A DNA stretch of 64,000 nucleotides from an uncultured Odoribacter sp. GTDB lineage: Bacteria; Bacteroidota; Bacteroidia; Bacteroidales; Marinifilaceae. Below the pieces are notes generated by a model. The model ran no database searches and was not told where the DNA came from. It worked only from the letters and a program-made list of their open reading frames with translations. Positions 31,145 to 41,115 of the stretch are shown here, one piece after another. Position numbers and translations under genes: made by a program. Positions within the stretch are counted from its first letter, which is position 1, and the number at the start of each line of letters is the position of its first letter. The DNA lies in NCBI GenBank assembly GCA_900544025.1, contig UQTM01000009.1, positions 1 to 64,000 of the forward strand, in the 5' to 3' direction.

Positions 31145-33031
31145 GTGCGAATTGCTTGTTTTATTTTCTGCTTATTCTGGATGACAGGATGCAGGAATGA
31201 GCAGATAGACAGGGAACGGGGACAGGAATTGTGTGAGGCTTTGTTCCGGGTTGGAATTACAGAATCATTCTGCGATTCGATTATATTGTGTTCCCAATCG
31301 TTGCCTGTTGCGATGCAGGTCGATGTTTTGCTGGAAGCCGTGAGAAGCGATATCGGAGGGAATTATCAGGAGAAGGTGAGAAGCTGGCTTTGGGAAGCGA
31401 TAGAAATTGCCCCTGAAGAAAAGGCCGTGGAAGTGGAAATGGAGCGGCTGCGCTATTATTTTCGGACGGAATGGCAAAATATGGAGTCTGTGGAACGGGA
31501 GGAAGAACGGGAAAAATTTGTTCGTTTGGAGAAAGAATATCGACTGAATCCTTCGCAGCGTGCCTGGTACCTGTTCTATAAAGCCGATATATTCGCCCGT
31601 TTGAATCTGTTGGATTCCTGGACCTGGATGCGTGAGGCGTTACAATTGGCTAAAAAAGAAAAGTTACCGACCTTGCAGGTCCGGATATTGGAAAATTTTG
31701 CCAATATTGCCGTTTGGGGAGGAGATTACGATTTAGGCATATCTAATTGGAGACAGGCTTACCAGATCCGTCAGCAGGAAGGGTTGTTCGTGGATTTGTG
31801 GGAATACTGGAGCCGGTTGCAAAATTACAGGTTCCAGGCTAAACGTTATTCTGAAGTGCTTCAGGGCTGGCAGGAATTACTCCGTGATTCAGAAATTTGC
31901 AGCGATCCTCAAAATGTGACGAAGATTTTACGCAGCATGGTCAAGGTGTATCAGACCGTTGAGGATTTCCCGAATGCCCTCTGTGTATTGAGGCAATTGG
32001 AAAGCATGGAAAGAGGGATATTTTTGAAAACAGGGATATGGAGTGATATGGCGGATATTTTCAAGGTGCAGGGAAAGTCCGATTCCGCGGGATTGTATTA
32101 TCGTAAGGCTGTGAAAACGTGGGAAAGTGCTTATCACTCCCGGATTCTTTTCGGACTTTTCCCGGCTTATTCCGGATATGCCTGTGAATTATGGGAACAG
32201 GGATATAAACGGGAAGCAATCCGTTTGTTGGAGAGGGCGACCGCTAAAGTTCCCGATTTTAGTATCTCGGATGCGCCACCTATCGGAGGTGTATATTTAA
32301 AACCTTATTTAAAGTTGATTTTGCAGCTTAGCGAGTACTACCGGGCAGAGGGAAATCCGGGAGCGGCGATGAAGATGCTTTTTTTCAGGGATTCTTTGCG
32401 GGATAAGTTTACCGAATCGGATGTATGGTATAAGGAAATGGAACTGACAGAGCGCTATCGCAATCAGGAATTGAAAGTGCAGTTGCATTTCCGGGACGAA
32501 CAGTTAAAGGTACGCAAGAGAATGTTGCAAGGTGTGGTGCTACTTTGTATGGCATTGGCCGGTATTATTCTTATGCTATGGAAACTTTATAGGCAGAAGC
32601 AACGCCGTCTGGACGATATTTATCGGAAACAAAAGCAGTTGGAGCGTTTGGAATACAGAGTTTCGATGTCTGAGGCGGAAACACCCGAAGCTCAGTTATT
32701 CATGCGGCTGGAGCGGTTGGTTGTCGAACGGCAGTTGTTCCGAAAGCCGGAATTGTCGCTCGACGAACTTTGTACGGAAGTCGGTTCTAACCGGACTTAT
32801 GTATCGGCTTGCGTGAATAAAGAGGCGGGTATGAATTTTACTTCCTGGATTAATAAAATCCGTATCGATGATGTCATAAAAGCGATCCGGGCAGGAGAAC
32901 ACGACCTGACCGCCCTTTATATCGTTGCCGGTTTTGCCTCGCAGACTTCATTTTATCGTAATTTTAAATTGGTGACTCAAATGACTCCCAAACAATATTT
33001 AGAACGAGAAAAAAGGTCTGTAAACGAGTGA
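31145..33031 (+). CDS. Membrane-bound TPR / AraC-type transcriptional regulator
   Basis: About 628 residues with three parts: an N-terminal hydrophobic segment ending in WMTGC, which resembles a lipoprotein signal; TPR-like helices to about residue 445; a membrane helix (VVLLCMALAGIILMLWKLY) followed by a basic coiled coil; and a C-terminal AraC helix-turn-helix domain (LSLDELCTEVGSNRTYVSACVN ... IVAGFASQTSFYRNFK). The layout implies a sensor outside the inner membrane with DNA binding inside. The start is uncertain: GTG at 31145 gives the best signal, but in-frame GTG at 31082 and 31103 also exist and no ATG fits. Its target may be the neighbouring TonB module or an unlinked locus. Confidence 0.78.
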   Translation: MRIACFIFCLFWMTGCRNEQIDRERGQELCEALFRVGITESFCDSIILCSQSLPVAMQVDVLLEAVRSDIGGNYQEKVRSWLWEAIEIAPEEKAVEVEMERLRYYFRTEWQNMESVEREEEREKFVRLEKEYRLNPSQRAWYLFYKADIFARLNLLDSWTWMREALQLAKKEKLPTLQVRILENFANIAVWGGDYDLGISNWRQAYQIRQQEGLFVDLWEYWSRLQNYRFQAKRYSEVLQGWQELLRDSEICSDPQNVTKILRSMVKVYQTVEDFPNALCVLRQLESMERGIFLKTGIWSDMADIFKVQGKSDSAGLYYRKAVKTWESAYHSRILFGLFPAYSGYACELWEQGYKREAIRLLERATAKVPDFSISDAPPIGGVYLKPYLKLILQLSEYYRAEGNPGAAMKMLFFRDSLRDKFTESDVWYKEMELTERYRNQELKVQLHFRDEQLKVRKRMLQGVVLLCMALAGIILMLWKLYRQKQRRLDDIYRKQKQLERLEYRVSMSEAETPEAQLFMRLERLVVERQLFRKPELSLDELCTEVGSNRTYVSACVNKEAGMNFTSWINKIRIDDVIKAIRAGEHDLTALYIVAGFASQTSFYRNFKLVTQMTPKQYLEREKRSVNE

Positions 33032-33177
33032 GATAGAAGAAAAAAAGAGGCGTTGGACAATCTGTTTTTTCGCCGGCAGGAAAAAGAGGGTGGTTTTACT
33101 GGCTTATCTTGTCGGGAAATTCTAAAGGAAATAAATATTTTCTTTTCTGAAAATAGTGTAAAACAGATTATTATTAT

Positions 33178-33185
33178 TACATTTG
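33178..33185 (+). promoter_or_regulatory. Candidate -7 box for rpsA
   Basis: TACATTTG fits TAnnTTTG, 56 bases before the rpsA ATG. At 19-base spacing the -33 position reads GTG, one base from TTG. Confidence 0.5.
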
Positions 33186-33241
33186 CGCCCGAATTTAAAC
33201 ATAATGTCCAACCTATTAGCTGAGGAAAGATTAAAATTATT

Positions 33242-35086
33242 ATGACAGAAGAACAAAATGCACTGCAGGCAGAAACTGCAGAAAAAGAAGTTAAGAAAAC
33301 AGCTCCTGTAACAACTGCAGAGGCAGATGAAAATTTTGATTGGGAAGCTTACGCTAACGATGATGTAACTCCCTCGTCTCAAAGAGAGGCTTTAGCACAA
33401 AGATATGCTGAAACTCTTTCTAAAGTAGCTGAAAAAGAAGTAGTAGAAGGAACCGTAATCTCTATGAACAAAAGAGAGGTCGTGGTAAATATCGGCTACA
33501 AATCGGACGGTATCATTTCATTGAATGAATTCCGTTACAACCCGGAATTGAAAGTGGGTGACAAAGTTGAAGTTTACGTAGAAACTCAGGAAGACAAAAA
33601 AGGTCAGCTGACCCTTTCTCACAAACAGGCTCGCGCATTGCGTAGCTGGGATCGTGTAAACGAAGCTTTGGAAAAAGACGAAGTTATCAAAGGGTTTGTT
33701 AAATGTCGTACGAAGGGTGGTATGATCGTAGATGTATTCGGTATCGAAGCATTCCTGCCGGGTTCTCAGATCGATGTTAAGCCGATTCGTGACTACGATG
33801 TATATGTGGGTAAAACAATGGAATTCAAAGTGGTTAAAATCAACCAGGAATTCAAGAACGTTGTCGTATCGCATAAAGCTCTTATCGAAGCTGAACTCGA
33901 ACAGCAGAAGAAAGACATTATCTCTAAACTTGAAAAAGGACAGGTACTCGAAGGTACTGTTAAGAATATTACCTCTTACGGAGTGTTCATCGATCTGGGC
34001 GGCGTAGATGGTTTGATCCATATCACCGATCTGTCTTGGGGACGTGTAAACCATCCGAATGAAATCGTGGAACTGGATCAGAAACTGAATGTAGTTATCC
34101 TTGATTTCGATGATGAAAAGAAACGTATTGCTTTAGGTCTGAAACAATTGACACCGCATCCCTGGGATGCTTTGGATGCTGAATTGAAAGTAGGCGATAA
34201 AGTAAAAGGTAAAGTGGTGGTTATGGCCGATTACGGTGCATTTGTCGAAATCGCTCCGGGTGTAGAAGGTTTGATCCACGTATCTGAAATGTCATGGTCT
34301 CAGCACTTGCGTTCTGCTCAGGATTTCATGAAAGTGGGAGACGAAGTGGAAGCCGTTGTTTTGACTCTTGATCGTGACGAAAGAAAAATGTCGTTGGGTA
34401 TCAAACAGCTGAAAGCCGATCCATGGCAGAATATCGAAGAAAAATACGGTATCGGAACCAAACATACCGCTACTGTGCGTAACTTCACAAACTTCGGCGT
34501 GTTTGTAGAGATAGAAGAAGGTGTGGACGGATTGATCCATATTTCCGACTTGTCCTGGACGAAGAAAGTGAAACATCCGGCAGAATTTACCCAGATCGGT
34601 GCTCCGATCGAAGTGGTTGTTCTGGAGATCGATAAAGAAAATCGTCGTTTGAGCTTAGGCCACAAACAGTTAGAAGAAAATCCCTGGGATGTATTTGAAA
34701 CGATCTTTACATTGGATTCAGTACACGAAGGAACTATCACAGAGATTTTCGATAAGGGTGCCGTTATTGCATTGCCTTATGGAGTAGAAGGTTTCGCAAC
34801 TCCTCGTCACTTAGTGAAAGAAGACGGAACTCAGGCTAAAGTGGATGAAAAACTCGATTTCAAAGTGATCGAATTCAACAAAGCTGCTAAACGAATCATT
34901 CTTTCTCATTCTCGTATTTTCGAAGATGCACAGAAATCAGAAGAAAAAGCGAAGAAAGCAGTAGAAGAAAAAACTACGAAGAAAGCAGTAAAACAGGTAA
35001 AAGAAAAACTCGAGAAAACAACTTTGGGTGATATTACCGAACTGGCTGCTTTGAAAGAACAGATGACTAAAAAATCTGAAGAATAA
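33242..35086 (+). CDS. rpsA: 30S ribosomal protein S1
   Basis: A 614-residue protein with six S1 (OB-fold) repeats at about 60-125, 142-208, 237-306, 320-390, 408-478 and 493-560, the last degenerate as usual. Conserved repeat signatures such as GVFIDLGGVDGLIHITDLSW are clear. The N-terminus carries an acidic Glu/Ala stretch and the C-terminus a Lys/Glu-rich tail. S1 helps unwind and bind mRNA; in Bacteroidota, where Shine-Dalgarno sequences are rare, it may matter more. It is followed three bases later by rnz. Confidence 0.97.
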   Translation: MTEEQNALQAETAEKEVKKTAPVTTAEADENFDWEAYANDDVTPSSQREALAQRYAETLSKVAEKEVVEGTVISMNKREVVVNIGYKSDGIISLNEFRYNPELKVGDKVEVYVETQEDKKGQLTLSHKQARALRSWDRVNEALEKDEVIKGFVKCRTKGGMIVDVFGIEAFLPGSQIDVKPIRDYDVYVGKTMEFKVVKINQEFKNVVVSHKALIEAELEQQKKDIISKLEKGQVLEGTVKNITSYGVFIDLGGVDGLIHITDLSWGRVNHPNEIVELDQKLNVVILDFDDEKKRIALGLKQLTPHPWDALDAELKVGDKVKGKVVVMADYGAFVEIAPGVEGLIHVSEMSWSQHLRSAQDFMKVGDEVEAVVLTLDRDERKMSLGIKQLKADPWQNIEEKYGIGTKHTATVRNFTNFGVFVEIEEGVDGLIHISDLSWTKKVKHPAEFTQIGAPIEVVVLEIDKENRRLSLGHKQLEENPWDVFETIFTLDSVHEGTITEIFDKGAVIALPYGVEGFATPRHLVKEDGTQAKVDEKLDFKVIEFNKAAKRIILSHSRIFEDAQKSEEKAKKAVEEKTTKKAVKQVKEKLEKTTLGDITELAALKEQMTKKSEE

Positions 35087-35089
35087 TAA

Positions 35090-36025
35090 GTGAAATTTGA
35101 ACTTACTATTTTGGGGTGCGGTTCTGCCGTACCCACTTCAAAGAGAAACTCTGCCGCTCAGGTACTTTGTGTACTTGAGCGGTACTTTCTTATAGACTGT
35201 GGAGAAGCTACGCAGCATCAGCTGAGGCGTTTCCACATCCCTTACAATAAAATCAACCATATTTTCATATCTCACCTGCACGGTGACCATTTTTTCGGTT
35301 TAATCGGTCTTCTTTCGAGCCTGTCGATGCAGAACAGGCGGGGAGAGATGCATGTTTATGCCGATAAACGGTTGCAGGAAATTATAGAGTTTCAGCTAAG
35401 GGTAATGAATAGCAAGCTGGGGTATCCGCTGATCTTTCATGCACTTTCGAGAGAAAAGGAGGTTATTTATGAAGATAAAGCTGTGACGGTAACCTCATTT
35501 CCTTTGAAACATCGTTACGATGCGCCTGTATGTGGTTTTTTGTTTCAGGAGAAAGAACGGGAGAGAACGATTCGTAAAGATATGGCCGAAGCCTGGGAGG
35601 TTCCTGTTGCGTTTATGCAATATTTGAAGAAGGGAGAAGATTTCATCACTCCGGAAGGGCAGGTCGTCCCTAACCGGCAATTAACTTTATCGCCTCCTGC
35701 TGCACGTTCATACGCTTATATGACCGATACCTTATATCGGGACAGGTTTGCCGAGTATGTACAGCATGTGGACTTACTTTATCATGAAGCTACCTATGGA
35801 CGGGAACTCGAAGCCCTCGCTAAGGCTACTTTTCATAGTACGGCCGAACAGGCAGCCTGTCTGGCAAAAGCTGCCGGGGCGAAAAGATTGCTTTTAGGGC
35901 ATTTTTCAGCCCGCTATTCCGATCCGGCTTGTCTTTTACCTGAAGCACAAGCTATATTTCCCTGTACGGAAATTTGTACGGACGGAGATGTTTTCGAAAT
36001 TCCGGTTGCTAAACGTAGTTTGTGA
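35090..36025 (+). CDS. rnz: Ribonuclease Z
   Basis: A 311-residue metallo-beta-lactamase-fold tRNA 3' endonuclease. The metal motif SHLHGDH gives His62, His64, Asp66 and His67, and LLLGHFSARY near the end is typical of the short RNase Z form. It trims tRNA precursors downstream of the discriminator base. The start is a GTG three bases after the rpsA stop; translation from there gives the family-typical KFELTILGCGSAVPT, so GTG use is well supported. It is probably coupled to rpsA. Confidence 0.93.
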   Translation: MKFELTILGCGSAVPTSKRNSAAQVLCVLERYFLIDCGEATQHQLRRFHIPYNKINHIFISHLHGDHFFGLIGLLSSLSMQNRRGEMHVYADKRLQEIIEFQLRVMNSKLGYPLIFHALSREKEVIYEDKAVTVTSFPLKHRYDAPVCGFLFQEKERERTIRKDMAEAWEVPVAFMQYLKKGEDFITPEGQVVPNRQLTLSPPAARSYAYMTDTLYRDRFAEYVQHVDLLYHEATYGRELEALAKATFHSTAEQAACLAKAAGAKRLLLGHFSARYSDPACLLPEAQAIFPCTEICTDGDVFEIPVAKRSL

Positions 36026-36041
36026 GAAAAAAAACGGGATA

Positions 36042-37517
36042 TCATTTCAGTTGTCCGGGCCGGGGACAAGGACCGAACAGTTTAAATATAGTTTCCCGGG
36101 TATCGGATAGGTTATTCTGATACATATTGATGCTTTTATCGTCGGCTAAACTGTTCAATATGTAATTTTCCGGATAAAAAGCACGTTCGTTATGTTTCTG
36201 AAATTGTTTTTCCAAATCCATGTATTTACCGACATCTTTTCTGGCCTGGGTATCTTGCAGTAGAGGAGACAGATTTTTGAAAATCTCCGCATCGTATTTT
36301 CCTAAAGGATAGCGAAAAGCCAAATGCATGCGTGCCAGTGTACGGGTGTTTTGTAGTTCTCGCGGGATCGGTTTTTGGTCGTAACAATAGAATGCCTCTT
36401 CTTCGATTAATTTATTCATGCCGGGATGAATGCGGGAAGGTTGTTCGATAAGGATAAAATCAGGGCTGAGATCGTATTTCCAGGTAGTGGATTGAGTGCA
36501 GGAGCGGATATAGTTCCTCCCTGTCGAATCATAGGCGAAAGTCAGGCCGGCACGAGTAGAAAAAGGAGAACTTGTTTTTCTTTTATCGGTTAAAAGAATT
36601 TGCCGGAGTAATTGATAATCGATGTAATCAAAGTCCATGCCCTTCAATTCCTGTCGTTCCCGGTCGATCGTGAAAGTTCCTTTACAGGAAATTCTTACCT
36701 TGTCCGGATAAGCCGATGTCTTTGTTTTGAATGAGAATATATAATCGAGGCTATCGGTATCGATAGCCTGAATGTCATAGAGGTCGGTGTCGTTGAATAA
36801 GGGAGCGAATAGCTGTACCGCCCGGATCAGGGTAAAGATCTTTCGTGTCCCGACGTCGAAACGAATGTCTTCGGAGGTCATGTAAATAGGGACGATGGTA
36901 TCGCTGCCATCTACGGTCAGACTGTAACTTTGTGCCATATACTCGGGTACGATATAGGAGCGGTAAGTTTCGTCCCATATATTCAGGGGTTTTATATCGC
37001 CGGAGTAAAAATAATAGCCGTATTCCCTTCTGTATTCAATGGCCGAGTCTCTGCACCAGGTGATTTTTTCGTAACGGGCCGGAGCATAGTAATAACAGAG
37101 AGGTATTCGCCGGGCTTTGGATTTTTGTAATTTGGAACTTGCAATTTTGAGTAGCTCTGCTGTGGATATACCCCGAATGACGGCCTCTTGCAAATCGTAT
37201 TTCAGTTCTTTCAATTTGACCACAGGCGATAGAATCAGATCGCGGATGCTGTGTGTTTCCGTTTCGTATCCCATTCCCTGAAATTGAAGTGAATCGGTAG
37301 GTTGAAAGCGTGAGTAGTTGATCGTACATTCCCCATCGATATCGGAGGTTGTTAAAAGGATACTTTTAGCCTTATAAACTACATATACTCCGAATACAGG
37401 TTCTTTTTTAGAATCGGTAATTTTGATCCGGAGTATTTTTTCCTTCGTTTCGGCTTTTATTTCCGATATCCCTCCCAATAAAAGAATTATCAGGCCGATG
37501 ATGATTTTACCATTCAT
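36042..37517 (-). CDS. Exported protein with carboxypeptidase-regulatory-like domain
   Basis: A 491-residue protein with a signal peptide (MNGKIIIGLIILLLGGISEIKA). Residues about 28-105 form a CarboxypepD_reg-like beta-sandwich (LRIKITDSKKEPVFGVYVVY). The remainder has no recognised domain and seems beta-rich, as in other Bacteroidales envelope proteins of this class. It starts two bases after the histidine kinase stop, so it is part of the same minus-strand run. The role is unknown; an output or sensor partner of the kinase is conceivable. Confidence 0.72.
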   Translation of the reverse strand: MNGKIIIGLIILLLGGISEIKAETKEKILRIKITDSKKEPVFGVYVVYKAKSILLTTSDIDGECTINYSRFQPTDSLQFQGMGYETETHSIRDLILSPVVKLKELKYDLQEAVIRGISTAELLKIASSKLQKSKARRIPLCYYYAPARYEKITWCRDSAIEYRREYGYYFYSGDIKPLNIWDETYRSYIVPEYMAQSYSLTVDGSDTIVPIYMTSEDIRFDVGTRKIFTLIRAVQLFAPLFNDTDLYDIQAIDTDSLDYIFSFKTKTSAYPDKVRISCKGTFTIDRERQELKGMDFDYIDYQLLRQILLTDKRKTSSPFSTRAGLTFAYDSTGRNYIRSCTQSTTWKYDLSPDFILIEQPSRIHPGMNKLIEEEAFYCYDQKPIPRELQNTRTLARMHLAFRYPLGKYDAEIFKNLSPLLQDTQARKDVGKYMDLEKQFQKHNERAFYPENYILNSLADDKSINMYQNNLSDTRETIFKLFGPCPRPGQLK

Positions 37518-37519
37518 AC

Positions 37520-39877
37520 TCAGGTGTATTTTTGGAGCATATTCATTAAGGCCGATTTTGAAAACGGTTTAGTCAAAAAGTCGTTGCAACCTGCCTGTAA
37601 TGCAGCTTCTTTGTCGCTTTCAAAAGCAAAGGCCGTTAAAGCAATAATGGGAACGGTTTTAGATTGCCGGCGGATGATTTGTGTCGCTTCCAGACCATTC
37701 ATTTTCGGCATTTTGATATCCATTAAGACCAGATCGGGAGAGGTCGTTTTAAACATATCCACTGCTTGAAACCCGTTCTGTGCATGGTGTAGAGTATACT
37801 CCTTTTCGAGCAGGGTTTGAAGCAGAAGGTAATTGCTGTCCACATCTTCCGCCACTAAGATCGTTTTGTGGTGTCCGTCTTTTTCTATCGGTATGAATGT
37901 CGTTTTTGCGGGTTGGCTGTATGGAGAAACTATCGTTGCAGGGATCGTGAACTGAAATAAAGAGCCTTGGTTTTCTGCCGATTCTACCCAAATTCTGCCT
38001 CCCAGGTTACGCACGATCATGTCGCAAATGGGAAGTCCTAAACCCGTTCCCTGAACAAAGCTGTTTAATTTGACGAAACGATTGAATATTTTATCCTGAT
38101 TGGCTTTCGGGATACCGATACCCGTATCTTTCACAAAGAATCGGATAGTATCGTTTTCCTGCCGGAAGCCAAAGCGTACTTCTCCTTCACAGGTAAATTT
38201 CTGAGCGTTGGTAAGCAAGTTGGATATCACCTGAGCTATACGGTTCCCGTCTGAAAGGACCGTAAGTTCGTCGTCCGTCTTTTCATAAATCAGCCCGACA
38301 TTTTTGGGCATCCGGGCAAGGTGTGTATCGAATACTCCCTGGCATAGTTCCGAGAGATTCACCGGATGATGGGTAAATTCCAAAATACCCGCTTCAATTT
38401 TTGAAAGGTCGAGAATATCGTTGATCAGTTGTAAAAGAATATCCGAATTTTTATCGACGATATCATAGAATTGTTGCCGTTCTTCGCTATCTTCCGTATC
38501 GGCAAGCAGTTTCGAAAAACCGACGATAGCATTTAGCGGAGTGCGGATTTCATGGCTCATATTGGCTAAGAAGGCCGATTTTAATTTGTCGGATTCCTCT
38601 GCCTTGATTTTGGCCTGCATCAAAGCCTGTTCCGCTCTTTTCAAATCGGTGATGTCCCAGGATATACCCAATAATAAAGGAGCTTTTCCTTTTACGGGAA
38701 GAATTGTCTTTATCGTATTTACGATTCTTTGTTCGCCCGATAGGTTGGTGTAGTCTTCTTGTATTTCAATAGTTCCCTGCTTTCTTAACAGATCGAGGTC
38801 GGCTTCTCTGAATTTTCGGTAATCTTCCGGATTGGGAAATATTTCGGCATCCGTATGCCCGATTGCTTTGGAAGCCGGAATTTTGGAAAAACATTCAAAA
38901 GCTTTGTTCCAATACAGGTATTTGAAGTCGTTTCCGGTATCTTTCACAAAGAGGTAAGCAGGTACATTATTGAGGATCGTGTCCATCAATGAGTTTAGCT
39001 CATGGATTTTGGTTTCCTGCTCGATCTTTTCCGTAATGTCTCTGGCGAAAGTCCAGATCACTTCATTATCTCCGCAATCTTTGAACAAGTAAACCGAAAT
39101 TTCCTGATGCATGATCCGCCCGTGTAAATCCCTGCGGACGGTTTTATAATTCAGGGTTCCTTTTTTCTCGCGGATCGCTTCGATGTGTTCTTTCCATTTG
39201 CCGGAATCGATATCGGGGTAGATGTCGGATATATTGTATTGAGAAATTTGCTGTTCTAATTGGTAGTGGCCGATAAATTGTTTGTTTGCAAAAATAAGAG
39301 AGCCGTCGAGAGTTGCCGCATAAATTTCGTCTATGGAATTATTGACGGCATGCTTAATCATTTTCAGTTCGTTCTGGGCTTTTACCGTGTCGGAGATATT
39401 CCGGCAAATGCAAAGGATATAGTTGTTGTCGAGCGGAATGAAACGGTTTTCGAAGTGCTCCATAACCCCGTGCACATACAGATTGTGGAAAGCGCTGGAA
39501 GCCTTACCGGTCGAGATGGCTTTATCGAAATTCTTTTTAATGCCGGTATAAGCATCCGGAGGTAAAATATCGATCAGATTTTTACCGACCAGGTTGGCGG
39601 AAGAATCTCCGACATGAACCGTTTCTTCTGCCGAAGCAAGTGCTACGTAAGTTCCCCGATAATCGAATACAGACAGCATATCCGGCAAGGCATTGAGTAT
39701 TTGTGTCCCGTGATTTTCCTGAAATTCCGTAGATATGTTTTTAGGCGTAGAGAGCGGGCAGCATAAAGGAATCTCGGTAGGGGATTCCTGGGATAGTCCG
39801 ATTTTGTCTTCAAGTTCCCTGATTCTGGCAATAAGCTGTTCTTTGGAAAAATCCTCGTAATTAACCATATCTTTCAT
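37520..39877 (-). CDS. Hybrid PAS-histidine kinase with C-terminal receiver
   Basis: A 785-residue signalling protein without membrane helices. A short N-terminal helix precedes three PAS domains (about 58-165, 172-290, 293-415). HisKA follows with phospho-acceptor His442 in NMSHEIRTPLN, then HATPase_c (about 535-650, including DTGIGIP and GTGLGLPI) and a receiver domain with Asp720 in LVLMDIKMP. Cytosolic PAS domains point to an internal signal such as redox state or a small ligand. The receiver is clearly paralogous to the stand-alone receiver encoded at 41112-41477. No HPt protein or DNA-binding regulator is adjacent. Confidence 0.92.
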   Translation of the reverse strand: MKDMVNYEDFSKEQLIARIRELEDKIGLSQESPTEIPLCCPLSTPKNISTEFQENHGTQILNALPDMLSVFDYRGTYVALASAEETVHVGDSSANLVGKNLIDILPPDAYTGIKKNFDKAISTGKASSAFHNLYVHGVMEHFENRFIPLDNNYILCICRNISDTVKAQNELKMIKHAVNNSIDEIYAATLDGSLIFANKQFIGHYQLEQQISQYNISDIYPDIDSGKWKEHIEAIREKKGTLNYKTVRRDLHGRIMHQEISVYLFKDCGDNEVIWTFARDITEKIEQETKIHELNSLMDTILNNVPAYLFVKDTGNDFKYLYWNKAFECFSKIPASKAIGHTDAEIFPNPEDYRKFREADLDLLRKQGTIEIQEDYTNLSGEQRIVNTIKTILPVKGKAPLLLGISWDITDLKRAEQALMQAKIKAEESDKLKSAFLANMSHEIRTPLNAIVGFSKLLADTEDSEERQQFYDIVDKNSDILLQLINDILDLSKIEAGILEFTHHPVNLSELCQGVFDTHLARMPKNVGLIYEKTDDELTVLSDGNRIAQVISNLLTNAQKFTCEGEVRFGFRQENDTIRFFVKDTGIGIPKANQDKIFNRFVKLNSFVQGTGLGLPICDMIVRNLGGRIWVESAENQGSLFQFTIPATIVSPYSQPAKTTFIPIEKDGHHKTILVAEDVDSNYLLLQTLLEKEYTLHHAQNGFQAVDMFKTTSPDLVLMDIKMPKMNGLEATQIIRRQSKTVPIIALTAFAFESDKEAALQAGCNDFLTKPFSKSALMNMLQKYT

Positions 39878-39927
39878 TTAAGTGTCCGGTTACAAAAGTA
39901 AAAAAAATCTGATAGATTGAGATTATG

Positions 39928-41115
39928 TTAAGCTCTTTGTGCTTTTTCCCATGTACCTTTTCCGCCTTTTTTTCTGAGATAGAAGAATCCTTTTAAAACA
40001 TTAAGGTTCATGAATAGGAAGTAATAAGGTATGAAAAGTATTTTGTTTTTTATGTGTTTCTTTTGCTGCATGGCTCCGATAGCTCCCAGTAGGTAGAAAA
40101 GTATTTGCAAACCTAATAATATGGCGTATAAGTTTGAGGGGTACAGGCAAGAAATCAATAAGTTTAGAGGAAACAGCAAAAATAGTAACACCGGAGTGAT
40201 CGACCAGCGTAACACCCGGTGGGACAGGTATTGAAAGCGTAATATTCCTAAACGGAAAGGGTTGGGAATCAGTAGGGAACGTAACCGGATAATAGCTTGC
40301 AACCCTCCGGCAGCTATTCTTACTTTTCGTTTTTCTTCGTTTTTTATGTCGGCCGATCCTGTCTCGAGGGCATAAGCCGAACTGCTGTATGCTATTTTAT
40401 ATCCTTTTTCGGCTATACGCATAGAAAGGATGAAATCGTCGAGCAGTGTGTTTTGCGGCATCGGCTCGAACAGGTCGGTGCGGATCGCGAATAGTTCTCC
40501 GGCAGCTCCCACTGCGGAATAAAGCCGGGCGTCCCATGCTTTTAGTTTCGATTCATATTTCCAATAGAATCCTTCACCTCCCGACGAGGCGTTGTCTGCA
40601 TCTTTAACGGCGATGCGTTTTTCTCCCGCTACGCATCCTATCCGGGCATTGCCGAACGGACGTATCATCTCTTTTATGGCATCGCGGTTTAACATCGTAT
40701 TGGCATCGGTAAATACTGTAAACGGTGTTTTTACAAATGGAACTCCCCGGTTCAACGCGGCTGTTTTCCCGTTTCTCTGTGGCTGATAAAGTACTGTAAT
40801 TCCGGGGTATTCCGCAAGCTTGTCGTTTGTGCTGTCGGTGCTGCCGTCGGTAACCCATAGAATTTTCAATTTGTCTTTCGGGTAATCCAAATCATAGCAG
40901 TTTGCCATTTTTTCTTCGATGACTTCTTCTTCGTTATAGGCGGCTATGAATAAGGTTACGTCGGGCAGTTCCTCCGGGAGTTCCGGCTGCACGGCAGATA
41001 CGAATAATTCTTTGATTTTTACTAAAATATATAGTATGACAGCGTAACCTATGTAAGTATAGATCACAACAGCTAAACTACACCAAAATAAGATTTCAAG
41101 ACAGAGCTGCATCAA
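39928..41115 (-). CDS. Family 2 glycosyltransferase with membrane helices
   Basis: A 395-residue membrane glycosyltransferase. One helix near residues 8-30 anchors a GT-A domain (TLFIAAYNEEEVI, WVTDGSTDST, FTDANTMLN with a DxN/D metal site, and LDDFILSMRIAEKGY). Several C-terminal helices follow (about 305-370), an arrangement shared with cellulose or hyaluronan synthase-like enzymes. The QRNGKTAALNRG segment contacts the nucleotide sugar. It lacks a clear QxxRW motif, so a processive synthase is not certain. It overlaps the receiver gene by four bases (ATGA), so the two are translationally coupled. Confidence 0.87.
   Translation of the reverse strand: MMQLCLEILFWCSLAVVIYTYIGYAVILYILVKIKELFVSAVQPELPEELPDVTLFIAAYNEEEVIEEKMANCYDLDYPKDKLKILWVTDGSTDSTNDKLAEYPGITVLYQPQRNGKTAALNRGVPFVKTPFTVFTDANTMLNRDAIKEMIRPFGNARIGCVAGEKRIAVKDADNASSGGEGFYWKYESKLKAWDARLYSAVGAAGELFAIRTDLFEPMPQNTLLDDFILSMRIAEKGYKIAYSSSAYALETGSADIKNEEKRKVRIAAGGLQAIIRLRSLLIPNPFRLGILRFQYLSHRVLRWSITPVLLFLLFPLNLLISCLYPSNLYAILLGLQILFYLLGAIGAMQQKKHIKNKILFIPYYFLFMNLNVLKGFFYLRKKGGKGTWEKAQRA

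Noticed and set aside
39928..41115. PilZ-type or c-di-GMP control of the GT2 enzyme
   Set aside because: No PilZ, GGDEF or EAL domain is encoded nearby; the coupled gene is a receiver domain instead.
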